Source: Clostridiales bacterium
GTDB taxonomy: Bacteria; Bacillota; Clostridia; Christensenellales; Aristaeellaceae
NCBI GenBank assembly: GCA_004555535.1
Contig: SFHU01000137.1
Coordinates: 1-6,289, forward strand
Direction of reading: 5' to 3'
DNA length: 6,289 nucleotides
The position numbers and the translations under genes were made by a program. Of the stretch, positions 1-5,085 are shown in pieces (position 1 is the first letter of the stretch; every line of letters begins with the position of its first letter). The notes beneath the pieces were generated by a model. It was given only the letters and a program-made list of their open reading frames with translations. It was not told the origin of the DNA and made no database searches.

Positions 1-11
1 AAGGATCATCC

Positions 12-41
12 GTCAGCGGCTTGAGTTGCTCTCGCGCTGAC
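12..41 (-). repeat. Hairpin at the 5' end of a transcript leaving the left edge
   Basis: A 7-bp perfect inverted repeat (GTCAGCG at 12-18, CGCTGAC at 35-41) encloses a 16-nt loop that contains a further small GAG/CTC pairing. It begins a few bases after the transcription start predicted from the promoter at 51-79. It would therefore form a stem-loop at the very 5' end of the leftward RNA. It could stabilise the 5' end or be the first stem of a longer leader RNA. The rest lies outside the window, so no riboswitch, T-box or RNA class can be named. Confidence 0.45.
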
Positions 42-50
42 AGCTCAGTT

Positions 51-79
51 AGTATACCGCAGCTGTCGAGTTTTGTCAA
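51..79 (-). promoter_or_regulatory. SigA-type promoter facing the left edge
   Basis: Read on the minus strand, TTGACA (79-74) is followed by a 17-nt spacer and TATACT (56-51). This is a perfect -35 box and a one-mismatch -10 box at ideal spacing, with transcription expected to begin near position 44. It sits only 8 nt beyond the stop codon of the acetyltransferase gene at 88 and points away from it, so it serves a gene or RNA outside the window. There is no room for a terminator between that stop codon and the -35 box, so upstream transcription may run into this unit. Confidence 0.75.
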
Positions 80-87
80 CACCTTTT

Positions 88-747
88 TTACACTTTTTTG
101 AACGCTTCCACCGTGTTTTTGTCTCCTGCCCGCGGATTGCCCGCTCCGTTGAGGCGACGGGCGAGCTCCGCCTGCGCCGCGTCCATCCTCGCCCGGACTG
201 CCTGTCCGTCCAGCTCCTTCACGCCGCAAAGCGCTCCCGGCGCGCCCTCGCACAGCCGTCTGCACAGCCAGACCGTGTCATGCCACTGCCCGAACTTGTA
301 GCCCGTCTTCACATGCCGTCCAATCTGCTCAAAGCCCATCGACCGGTGCATGGCGATGCTCGCCGCGTTCGATCCCGTGATATCCGCATACAGGTTGATA
401 TAGCCCTGCATCGCCAGCAGGTCAATCAATAACGCATAAAGCGGCTTGCCCAGCCCATGGCCGGTCCACTTTCCGGCCAGATAGATCGAAAGCTCCGCGT
501 TCCAGGCATAGGCGGCGCGCTCAGCCTCGCGCTGGGCATACGCATATCCGGCAATCCCGCCGTCGATCTCCAGGATCAGATAGGGGAAGCCCTCTGCAAT
601 CCCCTCCATGCGCCGCCTGAATGACGCCTCGTCCGGCACCTCCGTCTCAAATGTCACAGCCGTGTGCTCGATATACGGCGCATAGACTGCCAGCACGCCC
701 GCCGCATCCGTTGCCGGGTCGGCAAACCGAAGGGTCACCCTCTTCAT
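88..747 (-). CDS. GNAT-family N-acetyltransferase, phosphinothricin acetyltransferase-like
   Basis: A 219-residue cytoplasmic protein predicted to transfer an acetyl group from acetyl-CoA to a primary amine. Residues 5-165 follow the PAT/Bar/MnaT pattern: VYAPYIEHTAVTFE (21-34), FPYLILE (54-60), GYAYA (67-71), AELSIYL with E85 at the usual general-base position (84-90), the acetyl-CoA pyrophosphate loop KWTGHGLGK (93-101), QGYINLYADI (114-123), N127, MHRSMGF (133-139) and GYKFGQWHDTVWL (149-161). The true substrate is unknown; family members acetylate methionine derivatives, other amino acids or phosphinothricin. About 50 residues after the fold (166-219) are an Ala/Arg/Lys-rich tail with no motif I recognise. 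The start has a strong GGAGG (759-755) 7 nt upstream, and its ATG overlaps the transporter stop as TGATG, implying coupled translation. It is the last gene of the unit. Confidence 0.9.
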   Translation of the reverse strand: MKRVTLRFADPATDAAGVLAVYAPYIEHTAVTFETEVPDEASFRRRMEGIAEGFPYLILEIDGGIAGYAYAQREAERAAYAWNAELSIYLAGKWTGHGLGKPLYALLIDLLAMQGYINLYADITGSNAASIAMHRSMGFEQIGRHVKTGYKFGQWHDTVWLCRRLCEGAPGALCGVKELDGQAVRARMDAAQAELARRLNGAGNPRAGDKNTVEAFKKV

Positions 748-1694
748 CAGTCATCCTCCCTCTGTCCGCGTCCGATGATCACAATGCTCAGGCAGACCAG
801 CGCAAGCGCCGCGCCGCAGCGCAGCAGCGGAAGCTCCGCCTGCGAATCGACGAGCAGCAGCGAGAGCAGCACGCCGAAGACCGGCTCCAGAAACATGTAG
901 ACGGCCACCCGCGAAACCGGATTGGCCTTGAGCAGCACAGCCCAGAGCGTATAGGCGATCGCGGAGAGCGACGCCAGATAGAGCAGCACGAGCGCCGCTG
1001 ACGGCCCCTGCGGATGCAGCCGTCCGCCCAGCAGCGCGCCGGCCACGGCCATCGCCACGCCGCCGATCACAAACTGCCAGCCCGAAAGCGCGACGGGATC
1101 CTCGCTCTGCGCGTATCGCTTGATCATGCCCGCGCTGCACGCGCTCGCCACCATCGATATGATCAGAAAGCCCTCGCCCGTCAGGCTGACGGAGGAATCG
1201 AGCCTCGTCCCATCCAGATTGACCAGCACGACGCCCGCCACGCCGATCAGCCCGCCGATCCACTTGAGCGCGTTCATCCGCTCCGAGCGGAACAGATAGC
1301 AGGCCGTCAGAATCGCGACGAAGGCGCTCAGGCCCAGGATGATCGAGCCCTTGACGCTTTCCGTATGCGCGACGCCGATGTAGAAGAAGACGTACTGCGC
1401 AACCGTCTGCACCATCGCGAGCCGCACGGCCTTGCTCCAGCCCGACGCCCGAAGGCGCACAGAGCCCCGCCGCTGCGCAGCGGCAATGAGCAGCGTCAGC
1501 ACTCCGGCGAGGAAGAACCGGCAGCCCGCAAAGAGAATCTGCGTTGCCGTCGCCCCCTCCGCAATGGCAAAGAGCCGGTAGCCGAGGTTGATCATGGGGA
1601 TCGCGCTGCCCCAAAGCAGGCAGCAGAAGGACGCCAGCAGCGTCACAATCAGCGGGCGCGTCAGAAGCGACGCGCCCTGTGTCTTCATCTTCAT
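747..1694 (-). CDS. EamA/DMT-family transporter, ten membrane helices
   Basis: A 315-residue inner-membrane protein of the drug/metabolite transporter superfamily, probably an exporter of an amino acid or other small metabolite; the substrate cannot be read from sequence. About ten hydrophobic helices form two EamA halves, at roughly residues 14-34, 51-73, 90-108, 115-135, 143-161, 175-191, 204-222, 232-253, 262-282 and 289-308. Family hallmarks are LLWGSAIPMINLGYR in helix 1 (26-40), FRSERMNALKWIGGLIGVAGV (135-155) and FLEPVFGVLLSLLL in helix 9 (268-281). The ATG at 1694 gives a normal MKMKTQ start just before helix 1 with AGAGG 11 nt upstream. An alternative ATG at 1742 overlaps the preceding stop as ATGA and adds 16 hydrophilic residues; a still longer start at 1781 is unlikely. 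The gene ends in a TGATG overlap with the acetyltransferase. Confidence 0.9.
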   Translation of the reverse strand: MKMKTQGASLLTRPLIVTLLASFCCLLWGSAIPMINLGYRLFAIAEGATATQILFAGCRFFLAGVLTLLIAAAQRRGSVRLRASGWSKAVRLAMVQTVAQYVFFYIGVAHTESVKGSIILGLSAFVAILTACYLFRSERMNALKWIGGLIGVAGVVLVNLDGTRLDSSVSLTGEGFLIISMVASACSAGMIKRYAQSEDPVALSGWQFVIGGVAMAVAGALLGGRLHPQGPSAALVLLYLASLSAIAYTLWAVLLKANPVSRVAVYMFLEPVFGVLLSLLLVDSQAELPLLRCGAALALVCLSIVIIGRGQREDD

Positions 1695-1738
1695 TGTCCG
1701 TCCATCCTCTGTATGGCGAATCCGTGCCGCAGGCGCGG

Positions 1739-2194
1739 TCATCCCCGCGGATACAGCAGCTCGAATTCCTCCAGAACGCAAATGCCATTCTCATCGAAGG
1801 GCTGCCCTGCGGCCTGATAGTCCGGCGTAAACGCCCGCCTGTGGATCTCCCGCCATTCCGCGAGCGTCCTCGTCCCTTCTCCCTCTTTAAAGGCATGCTC
1901 CGCGGACACCTCGCCAAACGGGACGAGCGACACCCTCGTGTCCCGGATCACGCCGGCGGCAGAGCCGTCGTCATACAGGATGACGCTGTATCCGCCCACC
2001 TCCGGCAGGAGCTCTCCCTCGGTTTCATACGCGATCAGCGGGCTCGCCGTCGCCGTTTTGACACCATCCAGAACGAGCGCCGCCAGCTCGTCGGCAAAGG
2101 GACCGCCGCCGCAGAACGCCCACGCCTCATGGGGCGTCCGGGGATCGAGGCCGGTCTGCGCGCAGAACCGGCTCCACATCTCGTCCGCCGTCAT
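1739..2194 (-). CDS. ASCH domain-containing protein (YhfF/COG4405 type)
   Basis: A 151-residue soluble protein with the PUA-like ASCH fold. ASCH proteins are thought to bind RNA or modified nucleosides; characterised relatives include a ribonuclease and the amidohydrolase YqfB, but this subgroup has no settled function. Family landmarks are WAF followed by a Gly-rich turn (25-31), ADELAALVLDGVKTATAS (34-51, containing the G-x-K-x-A-T motif), GGYSVILYDDG (67-77), VIRDTRVSLVPFGEV (82-96), and EGEGTRTLAEWREIHRRAF (104-122). The length matches single-domain family members. The start is supported by GGAGG (2206-2202) 7 nt upstream and by an ATGA overlap with the stop of the Lgt-like gene. Cytoplasmic location is inferred from the lack of a signal peptide or hydrophobic helix, which contrasts with the envelope proteins encoded just upstream. 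Confidence 0.9.
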   Translation of the reverse strand: MTADEMWSRFCAQTGLDPRTPHEAWAFCGGGPFADELAALVLDGVKTATASPLIAYETEGELLPEVGGYSVILYDDGSAAGVIRDTRVSLVPFGEVSAEHAFKEGEGTRTLAEWREIHRRAFTPDYQAAGQPFDENGICVLEEFELLYPRG

Positions 2195-3078
2195 GCTTTT
2201 GCCTCCCCCGCAGCGCCAAAGCCGCCTGCGCGCATCGCCGCCAGGCCCATGACACCCAGCACCGCCGCCATCACCGCATAGTCAAACGCCTGCGGCATCG
2301 GCAGCTTGTCCAGCGCGTATTCCAGGAAGACGACCGCGCCCACGCCCGCCAGATAGACGGTCAGCGCGATGAGCCCGCCGCGCACGCTCCGCCGCCGCAG
2401 CGCCCACATGGCCAGCACAAACAGCCCGAAGAGCGCGCACTGCACCTGCTGCACGCGGACAAAGCCCCAGCGGATCGTCTCCGCCCGCAGGCTTTCGCAG
2501 AAGATCTGCGTCATGGAGAGCCAGAGCAGCGCGGTCAGAAAGACGTCGCCCGCCGTTTCGCGGCGCAGGCGCCACACGAAGACGGCCAGCACCAGCGCCG
2601 CCGCAGCCTCCAGCATGAACACCGCCAGATGCCATTGGCCGTACATGTCCTGCACGGCAAACGGAAAGCGCTGCCACGCCGGCTCCATCACCATCTGCCC
2701 CCAGCCGAAATCGGAGAAGACCTCTCCCAGCCGCGCGACGGCCAGCGCGAGCAGCCCCGCCGGAGCGAGCGCGTCGAGCACCTGCCCCGCGCGCCGGCGC
2801 GTGCATTTCGCGGTCAGCACGCCCGCGAGCACAACACCCAGCACAGCGCCGCACAGCGCGTATTCATACGGCCTGTCGCTCAGCAGCACAAAACCGCCCA
2901 GCCCGCGCGAGGCGTACTTCGTCACATGGAGATACACCCGCGCGCACAGCGGCGAGAGCACGGCGCACAGCAGCGCCAGCACCGGCGTCGTGCATCCCAT
3001 GAGGCCCGCCCGGCGCGCACGCAGGAAAAAGGCCGCGCAGCCCAGCGCAAACGCGGCAATCAGCATGAAGCCATACAT
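2191..3078 (-). CDS. Divergent Lgt-like (prolipoprotein diacylglyceryl transferase family) membrane protein
   Basis: A 295-residue polytopic membrane protein. True Lgt moves diacylglycerol from phosphatidylglycerol to the lipobox Cys of prelipoproteins. Lgt-like order is visible: MYGFMLIAAFALGCAAFF (1-18, the Y-G-L-x-I helix), AVLGVVLAG (78-86), LDALAPAG then ARLGEVFSDFGWGQ (101-108, 115-128; equivalent to GRxGNFxNxExxG), E157 at the QLYE position, and CESLR...GFVRVQQ (194-211), matching the Gram-positive EGLRTDS...RVSQ signature. The Arg of GRxGN is kept as R116, but the following Asn reads Glu and the Glu of NxE reads Phe. The conserved His region (about 70-80) has no His. Roughly 60 residues with two more hydrophobic segments (about 237-256, 266-283) follow the usual end. 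The start at 3078 is chosen because a GGAGGGGG-type site lies about 10 nt upstream. I infer a paralogue, not the housekeeping enzyme. Confidence 0.7.
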   Translation of the reverse strand: MYGFMLIAAFALGCAAFFLRARRAGLMGCTTPVLALLCAVLSPLCARVYLHVTKYASRGLGGFVLLSDRPYEYALCGAVLGVVLAGVLTAKCTRRRAGQVLDALAPAGLLALAVARLGEVFSDFGWGQMVMEPAWQRFPFAVQDMYGQWHLAVFMLEAAAALVLAVFVWRLRRETAGDVFLTALLWLSMTQIFCESLRAETIRWGFVRVQQVQCALFGLFVLAMWALRRRSVRGGLIALTVYLAGVGAVVFLEYALDKLPMPQAFDYAVMAAVLGVMGLAAMRAGGFGAAGEAKA

Positions 3079-3084
3079 CGCTCG

Positions 3085-3093
3085 TCCCCCTCC
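3085..3093 (-). promoter_or_regulatory. Ribosome binding site deciding the start of the Lgt-like gene
   Basis: Minus-strand GGAGGGGGA lies about 6-10 nt before the ATG at 3078. It falls in the 25-nt gap after the glycosidase stop codon. An upstream in-frame ATG at 3141 would overlap the glycosidase and add a non-hydrophobic Ser/Arg/Gly stretch, so this site favours the shorter protein. Confidence 0.7.
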
Positions 3094-3103
3094 GCCGCTT
3101 CGC

Positions 3104-3976
3104 TCATTCCGACACCGCGGAGGCGAAATAGATGATGTCACTCAACGGGCGGTGATCCCGGTCGTCCACCGAGGTGATCTTCTCGCCCAGATAGATCATC
3201 GCCGCGGAGTTGCCGCCGTCCAGGTTGTAGGCGTTCTCCACGCCCATCGTCGCGACATACTCCGCGAACTCCCTGAGCGTCAGGCCGCCGCCGGCGGAAT
3301 CGTCGCTGCTCTCCGTGACGATGCACAGGTACTCCATCTCGCCGCGCCTGACCTGCGCGATGCAGGAGCGCGCGGCCTTGATCTTCGGCGAATTGTATGC
3401 GGCGCCAAAGCTGTCGGTCATCTCGCCATCCACGATGAGGCCCGGGCCGAAGTTGAAGGAGTTGACGATGCCGCCCATCGCCTCATACTTTTCAAGCGTC
3501 TCCTCCGTGATCTCGTGCTCGATGGTGAAGTCGCCGTTTCCGTCGATGATCAGCACGTCGCGTCCCTTGATCGGCTTGTCGATGTACGTCTCGCCCTGGC
3601 GGATCATGTAGCCTCCCCGCGTCGCCTGATAGCTGTAATAGTCCCCGTTGATGGCCAGCACGGCGTTGACGCGCTGGGCAATCGCGTCCATCATGGCCGT
3701 CTGGTCGCGGTCAAAGGCGTAGGCCGGGGCCGTGCGCAGCTGCGAGGGATCGGCAATGCGCACCCGCGCGATCACCACGCGCGTCGTGCCGACCACGTCC
3801 TCCGTGACCTCCACGCGCAGGGATTCGTCCTCGTAGAGCGTGTTTGACAGGCAGCTCTCCTCGCCATAGGGCATGCCGCCCGACAGATCGATGGGCAGCG
3901 GCGTCACCTCTGCCGCCGCCGGCGCAAAGACTGCTGTGAGCAAAAGCGCGGCTGCGGCCGCTTGGATTGTCCTCAT
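3104..3976 (-). CDS. Secreted phosphodiester glycosidase family protein (NAGPA domain)
   Basis: A 290-residue exported protein. The family (NAGPA, formerly DUF2233) includes the mammalian uncovering enzyme that removes GlcNAc from phosphodiester-linked mannose; bacterial members are thought to act on sugar-phosphodiester bonds in envelope or exopolysaccharide glycans. A signal peptide is clear: MR, a hydrophobic core (5-18) and an AAA-E cleavage site near residue 22. Core motifs in order are VNAVLAINGDYY (103-114), an internal FGPGLIVDG (176-184), K200-ARS at the usual P-R-T/S position (201-203), NLDGGNSAAM (251-260) and RPLSDIIYF (276-284), the last two being the best family signatures. No anchor follows the domain, so it should be released or held by the wall. 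The start has AGAGGAG ending 7 nt upstream. It lies between the leucine-rich-repeat gene (30-nt gap) and the Lgt-like gene (25-nt gap). The glycan target is unknown. Confidence 0.92.
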   Translation of the reverse strand: MRTIQAAAAALLLTAVFAPAAAEVTPLPIDLSGGMPYGEESCLSNTLYEDESLRVEVTEDVVGTTRVVIARVRIADPSQLRTAPAYAFDRDQTAMMDAIAQRVNAVLAINGDYYSYQATRGGYMIRQGETYIDKPIKGRDVLIIDGNGDFTIEHEITEETLEKYEAMGGIVNSFNFGPGLIVDGEMTDSFGAAYNSPKIKAARSCIAQVRRGEMEYLCIVTESSDDSAGGGLTLREFAEYVATMGVENAYNLDGGNSAAMIYLGEKITSVDDRDHRPLSDIIYFASAVSE

Positions 3977-4006
3977 GGTGGTTCTCCTCTTGTGTGTTTT
4001 TCCCGG

Positions 4007-4870
4007 TCACATGTCAAACGGCTCGTACACCTGCGTCCTGAACATCCTGTAAATCGTGTCGTAATGCGGATGCTCCCGCCAGGTGCCGCCCGTCGGCTGG
4101 CTGTCCCAGTCGATCTCGCAGTCCGGCAGCGCCTCGTAGAGCTGCCCGATCTGCTCCTTGGGCACCTTCTCCATCCGCGGTCCGCCCACCCACAGGCGCT
4201 CCAGCCAGGTCATGCCAAACAGCGGGGTCAGGTCGGTGACCGGATTGTTCTTCAGGTTCAGATCCCGCAGGTTCGTCAGCCCCGTCAGCGGCGTGATATC
4301 CGTGACGCGGTTGGTGAACAGCTCCAGGTATTCGAGCTCCTTGAGCTCGGCCAGCGGCGTGATGTCCGTGATCGGGCTGACCGCGAGGATCAGCACCTTG
4401 AGCTCCGGGAAATTGGTCACAAAGCTCACATCCGTGATCCAGTTGTGGCCCACGTCGATGGCCTTGAGCCCCTTGCAGAACTTGAGCCACTGGAACTCCC
4501 GCTCGGAATGGGAGGGATCCGGGCAGGTGCCGTGCAGCGTGGAAAACGCCGTGATGTCCGTGCGCACCGTGTGGTCGCCGACGCGGTAGGTCCAGCCGAA
4601 GGTGATCTGCGGATAACGGGTAAAGAGCATATCCATGTCCGTCAGCGACAGCCTGGATGCATACATGTCGACCTTTTCCAGCTGCGGCATCCCGTCAAGG
4701 AACGTCACCAGCTCGCCTATGTCCGTCACAACGACCTCGCCAAAGTCAATCGCCGTCGCGTCCACGCTGACTGTGACGCCGCAGGCCGTGACGGTCTCCC
4801 CCGCCGTCGCGCCCAGCGGCCACAGCAGCGTCAAAAGCAGCGCTCCCGCCGCCAGAATCTTCTTCCGCAT
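4007..4870 (-). CDS. Secreted leucine-rich-repeat protein
   Basis: A 287-residue exported protein. A signal peptide (MRKK, hydrophobic core 5-18, ATA-G site near 23) is followed by a region with imperfect repeat character (about 30-115, including FLDGMPQLEKVDMYASRL). Clear 22-residue leucine-rich repeats of the internalin/SDS22 type follow at about 126-233. Three end in the ITDITP-like motif: ILAVSPITDITPL, LELFTNRVTDITPL and LNLKNNPVTDLTPL (spanning 161-217). The C-terminal ~50 residues are polar and rich in Trp/Tyr/His, ending EPFDM. There is no LPXTG, lipobox or membrane anchor. Such repeats normally bind protein or glycan ligands, so a surface-binding role is inferred; no enzyme motif is seen. 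The start at 4870 is preferred over a longer in-frame ATG at 5017 because the longer form has no signal peptide at its N-terminus and would span the promoter and terminator. It is the first gene after the promoter. Confidence 0.88.
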   Translation of the reverse strand: MRKKILAAGALLLTLLWPLGATAGETVTACGVTVSVDATAIDFGEVVVTDIGELVTFLDGMPQLEKVDMYASRLSLTDMDMLFTRYPQITFGWTYRVGDHTVRTDITAFSTLHGTCPDPSHSEREFQWLKFCKGLKAIDVGHNWITDVSFVTNFPELKVLILAVSPITDITPLAELKELEYLELFTNRVTDITPLTGLTNLRDLNLKNNPVTDLTPLFGMTWLERLWVGGPRMEKVPKEQIGQLYEALPDCEIDWDSQPTGGTWREHPHYDTIYRMFRTQVYEPFDM

Positions 4871-4881
4871 TCCCGTTTTCG

Positions 4882-4888
4882 CCCCTCT
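4882..4888 (-). promoter_or_regulatory. Ribosome binding site of the leucine-rich-repeat gene
   Basis: Minus-strand AGAGGGG ends 11 nt before the ATG at 4870, inside the short leader that begins about 27 nt upstream of that ATG. Spacing is slightly long but acceptable. It supports the start that leaves the signal peptide at the N-terminus. Confidence 0.6.
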
Positions 4889-4903
4889 GCACTCATTTCT
4901 CTT

Positions 4904-4932
4904 ATTATAAAGGCGCCCGCCCCCCTTGTCAA
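4904..4932 (-). promoter_or_regulatory. Consensus SigA-type promoter of the six-gene unit
   Basis: The minus strand carries TTGACA (4932-4927), a 17-nt spacer and TATAAT (4909-4904). Both hexamers are perfect and spacing is optimal. The spacer is almost pure G/C (AGGGGGGCGGGCGCCTT), which is unusual. Transcription should begin near 4897, giving a leader of about 27 nt before the ATG at 4870. No operator repeat is evident, so strong housekeeping expression is inferred. It lies just after the terminator at 4971-5004, so the downstream unit is independent of the gene on the right. Confidence 0.9.
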
Positions 4933-4970
4933 CGGCGGGCGGACGCGCCTTTTGCCAAGCAGCGCAGCGC

Positions 4971-5004
4971 AAAACAGCCCGGACGCGGGAAGGCGTCCGG
5001 GCTG
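4971..5004 (-). terminator. Intrinsic terminator of the DUF6056-like gene
   Basis: A perfect 12-bp GC-rich stem (CAGCCCGGACGC at 4975-4986, GCGTCCGGGCTG at 4993-5004) has a 6-nt loop. On the minus strand it is followed at once by TTTT (4974-4971), then GCGC. The T tract is short, but the stem is strong, and the site lies about 60 nt beyond the stop codon at 5066 and before the next promoter. The plus-strand side has no T tract, so it works leftward only. Confidence 0.8.
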
Positions 5005-5044
5005 GTGGCCGCTGCACAGCAGCAAAGAACAGAATGATATTTTC

Positions 5045-5085
5045 AAATCGTCCGTTCCGCTCTCCTTAATCGCTGCGGACGATTT
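5045..5085 (-). repeat. Perfect 10-bp inverted repeat spanning a stop codon
   Basis: AAATCGTCCG (5045-5054) and CGGACGATTT (5076-5085) are exact reverse complements separated by 21 nt. The right arm is inside the last codons of the DUF6056-like gene; the left arm is beyond its stop codon (5066-5068). As RNA it would form a stem-loop around the stop codon. No T tract follows, so it is not itself a canonical terminator. It could protect the 3' end or be fortuitous. Confidence 0.5.

Noticed and set aside
81..100. Two T6 runs on the plus strand (A6 runs in the minus transcript) at the acetyltransferase stop as a terminator or slippery site
   Set aside because: No stem precedes the runs in either direction, and the codon phase does not fit a standard -1 slippery heptamer with a downstream structure.
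751..1917. Minus-strand 388-codon frame overlapping the transporter
   Set aside because: It is frame-shifted from the EamA transporter, lacks hydrophobic periodicity and is Arg/Gly/Ala-rich. The transporter frame has the family signatures.
2369..3847. Long plus-strand open frame (492 codons)
   Set aside because: It lies opposite the Lgt-like and glycosidase genes, both with family motifs and good ribosome binding sites. Its product is Arg/His/Pro/Ser-rich without domain structure, as expected for an antisense frame in GC-rich DNA.
4190..4500. 66-bp periodic DNA similarity
   Set aside because: The period is three times 22 residues and reflects leucine-rich repeats in the encoded protein, not a CRISPR array or a noncoding repeat.
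4831..5046. Possible small lipoprotein from a TTG at 5046 (LKISFCSLLLC start)
   Set aside because: The lipobox-like start is tempting, but the AAGGAG is about 15 nt away, the start is rare, and the frame runs through the terminator stem and the promoter of the next unit.
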